A model generated the notes under the pieces. The model was not told the origin of the DNA. It worked only from the letters and a program-made list of their open reading frames with translations, and did not search any database. 34,970 nt of DNA, taken from contig JBJOQW010000154.1 in NCBI GenBank assembly GCA_046049665.1, positions 1 to 34,970 of the forward strand, read 5' to 3'. Positions within the stretch are counted from its first letter, which is position 1; each line of letters opens with the position of its first letter. Shown piece after piece: positions 15,831 through 23,703 of this stretch. The stretch comes from JAAFHS01 sp046049665 (GTDB lineage Bacteria > Pseudomonadota > Alphaproteobacteria > Rhodobacterales > Rhodobacteraceae). The position numbers were made by a program, and so were the translations under genes.

Positions 15831-16610
15831 ATGAAACTGACCGCCGCCATTGGCCTGCTGGCCCTGACCCTGACCCCCGCCTTCGCCCAAGACCTGCCCA
15901 ACCTTGAAGGGCGCGAAGTGGTTGTCGTCACCGAAAACGCCTATCCGCCCCTGCAATTTCTTGACAAATCCGGTGCGGCCATCGGCTGGGAATATGACGC
16001 GATGGTGGAAATCGCCAAGCGGATCAACATCACGGTCAGCTATCAGAACACCAGCTGGGATGCGATGATCCCTGCCGTATCCGAAGGCCAGTATGACCTG
16101 GGCATGACGGGCATCACCATCAAGGACGAACGCAAAGACCAGGTGGATTTCTCGGAACCCTACATGCGGTCGGAAATGCTGATGATCGTGCGCGGTGATG
16201 AGGCGCGCTTTACCGATGCGGCCACCTTTGCGGCAATTCCGGAATTGCTGATTTCGGCACAGCCCGGCACATCGCCCTTCTATGCGGCCGTTTACAATAT
16301 TCTGGACGGCAACGAAGAAAACGCCCGCATCATCAAGTTTGAAACCTTTGGCGCGGGGCTTGAGGCGCTGAAGGCGGGCGATGTTGACCTGACGCTGTCT
16401 GATTAAACTGCCGCCAACGGCTATGTGGGCGCATCCAATGGCGGGCTGAAAATCATTGGTGAGCCGCTGGCATCCGAGGATTTCGGGTTCATCTTCCCCA
16501 AAGGGTCAGACCTTGTCGCCCCGATCAACGCGGCGATTGCGTCCATGCGGGCCGATGGCACGCTGGATGCGCTGAACCAGAAGTGGTTTGTCGACTACAA
16601 GTTCGAATAA
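15831..16610 (+). pseudogene. Amino-acid ABC transporter substrate-binding protein, interrupted by one in-frame TAA
   Basis: Family 3 periplasmic solute-binding protein. The signal peptide is MKLTAAIGLLALTLTPAFA, then EVVVVTENAYPPLQFLD, GWEYDAMVEIAKRIN, MIPAVSEGQYDLGMTG and DQVDFSEPYM, all typical. Codon 192 (16404-16406) is TAA; the same frame then continues for 67 codons through TAANGYVGASNGG, EPLASEDFGFIFPKGSDL and DALNQKWF to a normal stop at 16608-16610. The protein would lose the last quarter, including part of lobe 1 and the end of the fold, so a nonfunctional product is expected unless there is read-through. A single substitution, or a sequencing error, explains it. Six nt downstream the permease gene is intact. 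Confidence 0.85.
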
Positions 16611-16616
16611 CACCCC

Positions 16617-17414
16617 GTGATTCCGGGCCAAACACCGGACAAGGATTTTCCATGGTGGCTCCTCCTCGTGATCGGGGTGGGGCTTTACCTGTTCTGGCAG
16701 GTGCTGGCCAACCCGACCTATGCCGCGATCCTTGCCACACTTTCGGCTGGGATCGTGACCACTGTCATGGTTACGCTGGTGTCATTTGCCGGGGCTTGCG
16801 CGTTGGGCCTGTTGCTGGCAGTGGCCCTGCAATCGCGGTTCATCGTGCTGCGGCAGGCGGCCCGGCTGTATATCGAGGTGATGCGCGGCATCCCCATTGT
16901 GGTGCTGCTTTTATATGTGGCCTTCGTCGGCGCGCCCGCCCTTGTGGCACTGGTGAACTGGGCGGGCGAACCCCTTGGCCTGCCCGAATGGCGCACGCGC
17001 GATTTTCCCCTGCTGTACCGGGCGATCTTTGCCTTGATGCTGGCCTACGCCGCCTTTCTGGCCGAGATTTTCCGTGCGGGCCTGCAGGCGGTTGACCCCG
17101 GCCAGATCGAGGCCGCGCAATCGCTGGGCCTGAACGGCTGGCAACGCTTTCGCCACATCCGCTTTCCGCAGGCCTTCCGTTTGATCCTGCCCCCCTTGGG
17201 CAATGATTTCGTGGCCATGGTCAAAGACAGCTCACTGGTCGCCGTACTTGGCGTGGGCGATGTGGCGCAATTGGGCAAGGTCACCGCCGCAGGTAATTTC
17301 ATGTATTTCGAGACTTATAACGTCGTTGCGCTGATTTACCTCACCATGACCATCAGCCTCAGCCTGCTGATGGGCAGGCTTGAGGCCCGGTTGCGCGGCC
17401 ATCACCGTTCCTGA
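16617..17414 (+). CDS. Amino-acid ABC transporter permease (HisM/GlnP type)
   Basis: Inner-membrane permease of a polar amino-acid type ABC importer; 265 aa with about five hydrophobic segments (starting WWLLLVIGVGLYLFW, then ILATLSAGIVTTVMVTLVSF and others). The ATPase-contact EAA loop reads EAAQSLGLNGWQRFRHIRFPQA, written here in two parts: EAAQSLGLNG and WQRFRHIRFPQA, near 162-183. IEVMRGIPIVVLLLY is the other family signature. GTG start at 16617 with no clear Shine-Dalgarno, so it probably relies on coupling to the binding-protein gene 6 nt upstream, which is now broken. No ATPase gene is adjacent; one would have to be supplied from elsewhere. Confidence 0.88.
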   Translation: MIPGQTPDKDFPWWLLLVIGVGLYLFWQVLANPTYAAILATLSAGIVTTVMVTLVSFAGACALGLLLAVALQSRFIVLRQAARLYIEVMRGIPIVVLLLYVAFVGAPALVALVNWAGEPLGLPEWRTRDFPLLYRAIFALMLAYAAFLAEIFRAGLQAVDPGQIEAAQSLGLNGWQRFRHIRFPQAFRLILPPLGNDFVAMVKDSSLVAVLGVGDVAQLGKVTAAGNFMYFETYNVVALIYLTMTISLSLLMGRLEARLRGHHRS

Positions 17415-17491
17415 ACCGCGCGCAGCGCAAGACTGGACCTTTCCACTGCCGCGGCCTAGCTTTCCCGAAAACACATCACAGGATGCAGCGC

Positions 17492-19510
17492 ATGACCAAT
17501 CCCTTCGCCACCCCATGGGATACCCCCTTTGGCCTGCCGCCTTTCGCCGCCATTACTGACGCCGATTTTGCCCCCGCCTTTGATGCGGCCCTTGCCGCCG
17601 CGCGTGCAAATATCGCTGCCATTGCTGCTGATCCGGCCCCGCCGACATTCGCCAATACCATCGCTGCACTGGAATTGGCCGAGGCTGATCTTGACCGCGT
17701 GTCGGGCGTGTTCTTCAACCTTGCAAGTGCCGACAGCACCGATGCACGCGAGGCGTTGCAGCGCGATCTGGCCCCAAAGCTGAGCGCGTTTTCATCTGAA
17801 GTGACGAATAACAAAGCACTTTTCGCGCGGATCAAGCTTTTGTGGGACGGGCGCGAAACGCTTGGTCTGGACGCCGAACAGATGCGGGTGTTGCAGCTGT
17901 ATCATCAGATGTTTGTGCGCTCCGGGGCGCAATTGACGGGTGCCGCGTCGGAACGGCTGACGGCGGTGAAATCGCGGCTGGCGGTGCTGGGCACGGCGTT
18001 CAGCCAAAACTTGCTGGCGGATGAACGGGCCTGGTTCATGGAACTGTCGTCTGATGATCTGGCGGGTCTGCCCGATTTCGTGGTGGCGTCCGCCAAGGCA
18101 GCGGCGGCAGAGCGCGGGGTGGCGGGGCATGTGGTGACCCTGAACCGCAGCCTGATCGTGCCTTTCCTGCAGTTTTCCACGCGGCGGGAATTGCGGAAAA
18201 AGGCGTTTGAGGCTTGGGTCGCGCGCGGGGCAAACGGGGGTGAGACGGATAACCGGGCACTGGCGGCCGAGACTTTGGCGCTGCGCGAAGAGCGGGCAAA
18301 GCTTTTGGGTTACAACAGCTTTGCCGATTTCAAGCTGGAACCGGAAATGGCAAAGACGCCGGGCGCGGTGCGTGATCTGCTGATGCGGGTCTGGGAACCG
18401 GCAAAGGCCAAGGCCAATGCGGACGCAGCCATTCTGCAAGCGATGATGCAGGCTGACGGGATCAATGATGATCTGGCGCCGTGGGATTGGCGTTATTACT
18501 CCGAGAAGCGGCGCGTGGCAGAGCATGATCTGGATGAGGCGGCGCTGAAACCGTATCTTGGCCTTGAGGCGATGCTGGCGGCGCAGTTTGATTGCGCGAA
18601 CCGGCTGCTCGGGTTGGAATTCCGCCCGCTGGACGCTGCGCTGTATCACCCGGATGCGCGTGCCTGGGAGGTCACGCGAAAGGGCCACCATGTGGCGGTT
18701 TTCATCGGCGACTATTTCGCGCGGGGTAGCAAACGGTCGGGCGCGTGGTGTTCGGCGATGCGGTCGCAGCGCAAGCTGGGGGGTGATGTGCGCCCCATTG
18801 TTGTGAACATCTGCAACTTTGCCAAGGGCGACCCGGCGCTTTTGTCTTATGATGATGCGCGGACCTTGTTCCATGAATTCGGCCATGCTTTGCACCAGAT
18901 GCTGTCGGATGTGACGCATGGGTTCATCAGCGGCACGTCGGTTGCGCAGGATTTTGTAGAGCTGCCAAGCCAGCTTTATGAGCACTGGCTGGAGGTGCCG
19001 GAAGTGCTGCAGAAACACGCGCGGCATTATGAAACGGGTGAGCCGATGCCTGCGGATATGCTGAAGCGGTTGCTGGCGGCGGGGACCTATGATCAGGGCT
19101 TTGCAACGGTCGAATTTGTCGCCAGCGCGCTGGTGGACCTTGCGTTCCATGAAGGGGCGGCCCCGCGCGACCCGATGGCGATGCAGGCGCGGGTACTGGC
19201 GGATATTGGCATGCCCGCGGCGATCACGATGCGGCACGCGACGCCGCATTTCGCGCATGTGTTTTCGGGGGATGGCTATTCCAGCGGGTACTATTCCTAC
19301 ATGTGGTCCGAGGTGATGGACGCCGATGCCTTTGCGGCGTTTGAAGAGACGGGCGATTACTTTGATCCAGCCACGGCGAAAAAGCTGGAGCAGTTCATCC
19401 TGAGCGCGGGGGGATCAGAGGAGGCGGAAGCGCTGTATCTGAAGTTCCGGGGCAAGATGCCGGGGGTCGAGGCGCTGTTGAAGGGGCGCGGTTTGCTGGA
19501 CGCGGCTTGA
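17492..19510 (+). CDS. M3 family zinc metallopeptidase (Dcp/oligopeptidase A type)
   Basis: Cytoplasmic oligopeptidase of peptidase family M3A. The 672-aa product has the zinc motif HEFGH at 461-465 (in LFHEFGHALHQML) and the third zinc ligand E490 in FVELPSQLYEHW. The C-terminal half includes HPDARAWEVTRKGHHVAVFIGDYF, split by function around the substrate loop, and GYSSGYYSYMWSEVMDAD, a signature of the family. I prefer the second ATG at 17492 (MTNPFATPW) because AGG at 17480-17482 is about 9 nt upstream; the first ATG at 17483 overlaps that site. A hairpin 10 nt after the stop looks like its terminator. Confidence 0.94.
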   Translation: MTNPFATPWDTPFGLPPFAAITDADFAPAFDAALAAARANIAAIAADPAPPTFANTIAALELAEADLDRVSGVFFNLASADSTDAREALQRDLAPKLSAFSSEVTNNKALFARIKLLWDGRETLGLDAEQMRVLQLYHQMFVRSGAQLTGAASERLTAVKSRLAVLGTAFSQNLLADERAWFMELSSDDLAGLPDFVVASAKAAAAERGVAGHVVTLNRSLIVPFLQFSTRRELRKKAFEAWVARGANGGETDNRALAAETLALREERAKLLGYNSFADFKLEPEMAKTPGAVRDLLMRVWEPAKAKANADAAILQAMMQADGINDDLAPWDWRYYSEKRRVAEHDLDEAALKPYLGLEAMLAAQFDCANRLLGLEFRPLDAALYHPDARAWEVTRKGHHVAVFIGDYFARGSKRSGAWCSAMRSQRKLGGDVRPIVVNICNFAKGDPALLSYDDARTLFHEFGHALHQMLSDVTHGFISGTSVAQDFVELPSQLYEHWLEVPEVLQKHARHYETGEPMPADMLKRLLAAGTYDQGFATVEFVASALVDLAFHEGAAPRDPMAMQARVLADIGMPAAITMRHATPHFAHVFSGDGYSSGYYSYMWSEVMDADAFAAFEETGDYFDPATAKKLEQFILSAGGSEEAEALYLKFRGKMPGVEALLKGRGLLDAA

Positions 19511-19520
19511 GTAAAAGGCG

Positions 19521-19541
19521 TGTCCCATGATGGGACATGTT
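19521..19541 (+). terminator. Intrinsic-like terminator after the M3 peptidase gene
   Basis: TGTCCCA (19521-19527) pairs with TGGGACA (19531-19537) across a TGA loop, followed by TGTTTT. It lies 10 nt after the peptidase stop. Confidence 0.6.
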
Positions 19542-19641
19542 TTGGGGTGAATGAAATCAATGGCTTGAAGGCGCGCGTTAAGGATGTGTTCATTCTTTGC
19601 TGATCGCGCGTGTTGGCAAGTTGAGGTGGGGCCAGCCCCCC

Positions 19642-19690
19642 GCCGTGGCAATGCCACGGCGCCCCCCGGGATATTTTTGGACAGATGAAA
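19642..19690 (+). repeat. Hairpin plus GGATATTT element, copy B
   Basis: GCCGTGGC (19642-19649) pairs with GCCACGGC (19653-19660), set between two C-runs. It is followed by GGGATATTTTTGG (19668-19680) and ACAGATGAAA (19681-19690). This is the cleanest of four copies in the window. It ends 4 nt before the stop of the convergent regulator gene, inside the 184-bp gap after the peptidase. Confidence 0.7.
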
Positions 19691-19694
19691 TTGA

Positions 19695-20657
19695 TCAGTG
19701 GCGCAGATGGCTTGGCGGGTGGCCGAAGTTGCGCGTGAAGGCCCGTGTGAGGGTGGCTGCGGATGAAAAGCCGGTGCGCAGGGCGACTTCGGCCAAGGGG
19801 TGGCGGGTATCGGTGACCATGCGGCGGGCGGCGGTCAGGCGCAAGGACAGGGCATAGGCACCGGGGGTCACGCCGTGGGCCGTGCGGAACAACACTTCGA
19901 ACCGGCGGGCGGACAGGCCGACCTCTGCCGCGATTCGGGCAATGGGTTGGGGGGCATCAACTGAGCCTTCCATGATCGCCGTGGCGCGGGCAATGCGGGG
20001 GTCAAGTGCTGGGTCGAGCGCTGATGGCGCAAGCTGGCGGTCGGTTCCCGCGCGGACGGTGGCAAGAAAACTGGTGGCCACCTGCCGTGCCAAGGGCGCG
20101 CCGTGCCGGGCGCGGATCAGGTGAAGCATGAAATCAGCCGCAGGGGCGGCCCCGGCAATGGTCGCGCGGTTGCGGTCAATCACGAAACGGTCTGGCACGA
20201 CGTCAATTTCGGGGTGGGCGGCGGCCAGATCCTCCAGATCTTCCCAATGCACGGTGGCGCGGTAGCCATTCAGCAGGCCCGCGCGCGCCAATACCCAAGG
20301 GGCGGCATCAATACCGCCAACAAGGGCAAAGCGCGGGGCGAGGCGGCGAAGCCCTTGAATCAGCTGGTGTGTGGCAACATCGGCAAGGCGATAGCCTGCG
20401 ATCACGATCAGCGCATCGGCGCCAACAGCATCGGCAAGCGTCCCGGTTGAGGGAAGTTCGATCCCGCAGGTCAGGGGGGCGGGCCGCCCATCCGGTGTGA
20501 CCACGCGCCAGCGATAGGCCTCGTGCCCCAGTTGGCGGTTGGCGTTGCGCAAGGGATCAAGGGCCGAGGCGACCTCGAGGATCGAGGCCTGCGGCAGCAC
20601 AAACAGGGCGATGGTCAGCGGTGCAGTGGCCGGGGAAAAGATTGCATTTTGCGTCAT
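19695..20657 (-). CDS. cdhR: GlxA-family AraC-type regulator, probably of carnitine catabolism (CdhR-like)
   Basis: 320-aa transcription factor. The N-terminal half is a DJ-1/PfpI-like ligand domain without obvious enzyme function (IALFVLPQASILEVASALDPL, DALIVIAGYRLADV, ALVGGIDAAPWVLARAGLL); the C-terminal ~100 residues are an AraC-type pair of helix-turn-helices (PIARIAAEVGLSARRFEVLF and LAEVALRTGFSSAATLTRAF). This is the layout of the GlxA group, which includes CdhR, the carnitine regulator of Pseudomonas. It is divergent from cdhC-cdhA, as expected for a local activator. I start at the ATG at 20657 (MTQNAIFSP), giving the normal size; the frame is open far upstream but that part overlaps cdhC. 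The ligand is unproven; carnitine or a breakdown product is the inference. Confidence 0.82.
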   Translation of the reverse strand: MTQNAIFSPATAPLTIALFVLPQASILEVASALDPLRNANRQLGHEAYRWRVVTPDGRPAPLTCGIELPSTGTLADAVGADALIVIAGYRLADVATHQLIQGLRRLAPRFALVGGIDAAPWVLARAGLLNGYRATVHWEDLEDLAAAHPEIDVVPDRFVIDRNRATIAGAAPAADFMLHLIRARHGAPLARQVATSFLATVRAGTDRQLAPSALDPALDPRIARATAIMEGSVDAPQPIARIAAEVGLSARRFEVLFRTAHGVTPGAYALSLRLTAARRMVTDTRHPLAEVALRTGFSSAATLTRAFTRNFGHPPSHLRH

Positions 20658-20684
20658 GAAGAATGCGTAATTTGCAAAGCGCGT

Positions 20685-20710
20685 GCTGGCAAGGGTGCTA
20701 TCGTGCCAGC
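20685..20710. promoter_or_regulatory. Inverted repeat in the cdhR-cdhC divergent gap (candidate operator)
   Basis: GCTGGCA at 20685-20691 and TGCCAGC at 20704-20710 form a perfect 7-bp inverted repeat with a 12-nt spacer. It lies in the 69-bp gap between the regulator and the operon it probably controls, just before the cdhC Shine-Dalgarno (AGGGAGG, 20714-20720). Size and placement suit a regulator site; it could also form a hairpin in the cdhC leader. Confidence 0.4.
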
Positions 20711-20726
20711 CAAAGGGAGGATTGCC

Positions 20727-21641
20727 ATGCCGCTGACCATGAATCGTGAGGTTTTCATCACCTGTGCCGTGACGGGATCGGGCAGCACGCAGGACCGATC
20801 CCCCCATGTGCCACGCTCGCCCCAGCAGATTGCCGAAAGTGCGATTGCGGCGGCCAAGGCGGGGGCGGCGGTTGTGCATTGCCATGTCCGCGATCCTGAC
20901 ACCGGCAAGCCCAGCCGCGATCTGGCGCTTTACCGCGAGGTGACGGAGCGCATCAGGGATAGTGCGACGGATGTGGTGTTGAACCTGACGGCGGGCATGG
21001 GGGGGGACATCTACTTTGAAGGGTCCGAGGCGATGAACCGGATGGGCCCGCGTTCGGACATGGCAGGGGCGACGGAGCGCGTTGCGCATGTGGTGGAATG
21101 CCGGCCGGAAATCTGCACGCTGGATTGCGGCACGATGAATTTCAACGAGGCGGATTATGTGATGGTCAACACGCCGGGCCTGTTGCGCGATATGGCGCGG
21201 CGGATGACGGCGGCGGGCGTGCGGATCGAGATCGAGGCGTTTGATACAGGCCATCTGTGGCTGGCCAAAGAGCTGGTCAAGGAAGGCGCTATTCCGCAGC
21301 CGGTGCTGGTACAGCTGTGCATGGGCGTGCCGTGGGGGGCGCCGGATGATCTGCACACGTTCCTTGCGATGGTGGCGAATGTGCCGGCCGATTGGCACTG
21401 GAGCGCGTTTGCTTTGGGGCGGCACCAGATGCCCTATGTGGCGGCCTCGGTGCTGGCTGGTGGGAATGTGCGGGTGGGGCTGGAAGATAACCTGTGGCTG
21501 GATAAGGGCGTGCTGGCGACGAATGCGCAACTGGTGGAACGGGCGGTGGATATCATCACGGACATGGGCGCGCGGGTGCTGACGCCTGCGGAAGTGCGGG
21601 CGAAGCTGAAGCTGGAAAAGCGGGCACCTTTGGGGCGGTAG
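20727..21641 (+). CDS. cdhC: BKACE-family enzyme, probably 3-dehydrocarnitine cleavage enzyme (CdhC)
   Basis: Beta-keto acid cleavage enzyme (DUF849). CdhC-type members use acetyl-CoA to split 3-dehydrocarnitine into betainyl-CoA and acetoacetate. The 304-aa TIM-barrel sequence has the zinc ligands HCH (H51, H53) in VVHCHVRDPDTGKPS and E253 in VGLEDNLWL, plus ITCAVTGSG at the N-terminus and MGVPWGAP, all BKACE blocks. AGGGAGG lies 6 nt before the ATG at 20727; an ATG at 20739 is an alternative. The specific substrate is inferred from carnitine dehydrogenase two genes downstream and the CdhR-like regulator upstream. First gene of a five-gene coupled operon. Confidence 0.88.
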   Translation: MPLTMNREVFITCAVTGSGSTQDRSPHVPRSPQQIAESAIAAAKAGAAVVHCHVRDPDTGKPSRDLALYREVTERIRDSATDVVLNLTAGMGGDIYFEGSEAMNRMGPRSDMAGATERVAHVVECRPEICTLDCGTMNFNEADYVMVNTPGLLRDMARRMTAAGVRIEIEAFDTGHLWLAKELVKEGAIPQPVLVQLCMGVPWGAPDDLHTFLAMVANVPADWHWSAFALGRHQMPYVAASVLAGGNVRVGLEDNLWLDKGVLATNAQLVERAVDIITDMGARVLTPAEVRAKLKLEKRAPLGR

Positions 21642-21643
21642 AC

Positions 21644-22261
21644 ATGGACAAGGTCAAATTTACGGCGATGAAAGATGGCGATGCGGCGGATTATGCGCTG
21701 CTGGATGGGCATGAGCGGGCCTATGCGGCGGGCACGGCGGACCGGCTGCTGGACGCGATGGTACAGTTGGATGAGGGGCTGTCGGGCTATCAGGTGACGC
21801 GGCTGGGCCATTCTTTAAGCGCTGCGACGCGGGCATGGCGGGCGGGGGCGGATGATGACTGGGTGGTGGCGGCACTACTGCATGACATCGGCGATATCTA
21901 TGCGCCCTATAACCATGATGAATATGCAGCGGCGATCCTGAAGCCGTTTGTACGGGAACAGGTGACATGGGTGGTGGAAAAGCACGGTGATTTCCAGCGG
22001 CTGTACTACGCGCATCACACGGGCGGAAACCGCCACGCGCGGGACCGCTTCAAGGGGCATGCCTATTACGATGATTGCGCGCAGTTCTGCGAGGAATGGG
22101 ATCAATCAAGCTTTGATCCGGATTATGACGCGCTGCCGCTGGAGTTCTTTCGCAGCATGGTGCGGGGGGTATTTGCGCGCAAGGCCTATGATCCGGCTGT
22201 GGTCCGGGCAGGCGTGCGGGTGGCGTTGACGGACAAAGCTGTGGCAGGGGAGCGGGCATGA
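21644..22261 (+). CDS. HD-domain protein with PhnZ/TmpB-like (diiron oxygenase type) ligand pattern
   Basis: 205 aa, usually labelled HD phosphohydrolase. Visible candidate metal ligands: H56 (GHSLSAATRA), H80-D81 (LLHDIGD), H91 (NHDEYAAAIL), H114 (EKHGDF) and D153 (WDQSSFDPDYD). The order H...HD...H...H...D, with 24 residues from the first His to HD and 23 between the later two His, is what HD-type mixed-valent diiron oxygenases such as PhnZ show. No RelA/SpoT or cyclic-di-GMP features. It starts 2 nt after the cdhC stop and overlaps cdhA by 4 nt, so it is locked into the carnitine operon. Role unknown: an oxidative cleavage of a trimethylammonium compound is one idea; a plain phosphohydrolase is the alternative. 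Confidence 0.85.
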   Translation: MDKVKFTAMKDGDAADYALLDGHERAYAAGTADRLLDAMVQLDEGLSGYQVTRLGHSLSAATRAWRAGADDDWVVAALLHDIGDIYAPYNHDEYAAAILKPFVREQVTWVVEKHGDFQRLYYAHHTGGNRHARDRFKGHAYYDDCAQFCEEWDQSSFDPDYDALPLEFFRSMVRGVFARKAYDPAVVRAGVRVALTDKAVAGERA

Positions 22262-23703
22262 CACGCAAGGCGGCGATCATTGGCGGCGGGGTGATTGGCG
22301 GGGGCTGGGCGGCGCGGTTCTTGCTGAACGGCTGGAATGTGTCGATCTTCGATCCGGACCCGGAGGCCGAGCGGAAGGTGGGTGAGGTGATGCGCAATGC
22401 GCGGGCGGCCTTGCCTGCGTTAAGTGACGGGCCGATGCCTGCGGAGGGGAAACTGACCTTTGCCAGCACGATCACGGAAGCGGTGGAGGGGGCGGATTAC
22501 ATTCAGGAGTCGGTGTCGGAACGGCTGGACCTGAAGCACCGGGTATTTGCACAAATCCAACAATCGGTCAGCGGAATACCCATCGGATCATCAACTTCGG
22601 GCTTCAAACCTTCAGAATTGCAACAAGGGGCGGCGGACCCTTCGACCATCTTCGTGGCCCATCCGTTCAACCCGGTTTACCTGTTGCCCTTGGCCGAAAT
22701 CGTGCCATCGGCGGCAACGGATGCGGCGATGATCGAGCGGGTGAAGGAAACCCTGCGCGATCTGGGGATGTTCCCCTTGCACGTGCGCAAGGAAATTGAC
22801 GCGCATATTGCAGATCGTTTTCTGGAGGCGGTGTGGCGCGAGGCGCTATGGCTGGTCAAGGACGGGGTGGCCACGACGGAAGAGATTGATGAAGCAATCC
22901 GCATGGGCTTTGGCCTGCGGTGGGGGCAGATGGGGCTGTTTGAAACCTACCGCGTGGCGGGGGGTGAGGCAGGCATGAAGCACTTCATGGCGCAGTTCGG
23001 GCCGTGCTTGACATGGCCATGGACGAAACTGATGGATGTGCCGGAATTCAACGATGAGCTGGTCGATCTGATTGCAGGCCAGTCGGACGCGCAATCGGGC
23101 CACCATACGATCCGCGAGCTGGAGCGTATCCGTGACAGTAACCTGATCGGGTTCCTGCGCGCCCTGAAGGACCGCAACTGGGGGGCTGGGAAGGTTTTGT
23201 TGGAGCATGACGCGCGCCGCCGCAGTCAAGCAATGGACCTGTCCGGCCCGATGGAATTTGCGCGGATGCAGGTGCTGCCGGGCTGGATTGATTACAACGG
23301 GCACATGACGGAAAGCCGGTATTTGTTCGCGGGGTCAGAGACTTGCGATGCGTTCCTGCGCTGGATCGGGGCGGATCTGGGTTATGTGAAGTCGGGCTTC
23401 AGCTACTACACGGCGGAAAACCATGTGCGGCATCTGGGTGAGGCCAAGGTGGGTGATGCGCTGACAGGCACGGTGCAGGTGATTTCCCACGATGAAAAGC
23501 GCATCCGCCTGTTCATCCGTATCCTGCATGACGGGGCCGAGGTGGCGACTGTGGAACAGATGCTGTTGCATGTGGACATGGCGAAGGGCAAGGCGTGCGC
23601 GGCTCCGGCGGCGATCCTTGCGCGCGTGGCCGATCTTGCCAAAGCGCAGGCACATCTGCCGATGCCAGAGGGCGCTGGCCGGGCGATCGGGCAGCCCAGA
23701 TGA
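22258..23703 (+). CDS. cdhA: L-carnitine 3-dehydrogenase fused to a hotdog thioesterase (betainyl-CoA thioesterase)
   Basis: 481 aa. Residues 1-320 are a 3-hydroxyacyl-CoA-dehydrogenase-like enzyme: NAD loop GGGVIGGGWA (9-18), catalytic AHPFNPVYLLPLAE (HPFNP 135-139) and the helical C-domain with RMGFGLRWGQMGLFETYR. This is the carnitine dehydrogenase group that makes 3-dehydrocarnitine. Residues about 330-481 form a hotdog thioesterase (LPGWIDYNGHMTESRY, D345) that would release glycine betaine from betainyl-CoA, the job of separate CdhB in Pseudomonas. Such fusions are known in rhizobial carnitine dehydrogenases. Both ends overlap neighbours by 4 nt. An 81-bp patch (22549-22629, residues 98-124) uses A-rich rare-looking codons unlike the rest of the gene. 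Confidence 0.92.
   Translation: MTRKAAIIGGGVIGGGWAARFLLNGWNVSIFDPDPEAERKVGEVMRNARAALPALSDGPMPAEGKLTFASTITEAVEGADYIQESVSERLDLKHRVFAQIQQSVSGIPIGSSTSGFKPSELQQGAADPSTIFVAHPFNPVYLLPLAEIVPSAATDAAMIERVKETLRDLGMFPLHVRKEIDAHIADRFLEAVWREALWLVKDGVATTEEIDEAIRMGFGLRWGQMGLFETYRVAGGEAGMKHFMAQFGPCLTWPWTKLMDVPEFNDELVDLIAGQSDAQSGHHTIRELERIRDSNLIGFLRALKDRNWGAGKVLLEHDARRRSQAMDLSGPMEFARMQVLPGWIDYNGHMTESRYLFAGSETCDAFLRWIGADLGYVKSGFSYYTAENHVRHLGEAKVGDALTGTVQVISHDEKRIRLFIRILHDGAEVATVEQMLLHVDMAKGKACAAPAAILARVADLAKAQAHLPMPEGAGRAIGQPR

Noticed and set aside
16404..16406. Recoding (selenocysteine or programmed read-through) at the stop in the binding-protein gene
   Set aside because: The codon is TAA rather than TGA, and no recoding structure is evident; a nonsense mutation or sequencing error is simpler.
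17792..19258. Open frame of 488 codons on the minus strand across the M3 peptidase gene
   Set aside because: It is a shadow frame of a GC-rich gene: His/Arg/Pro-rich, no domain, no ribosome site, while the plus-strand frame carries a complete metallopeptidase.
20658..21530. Upstream extension of the GlxA-type regulator frame
   Set aside because: It lies antisense to cdhC; the DJ-1-like domain begins right after the ATG at 20657.
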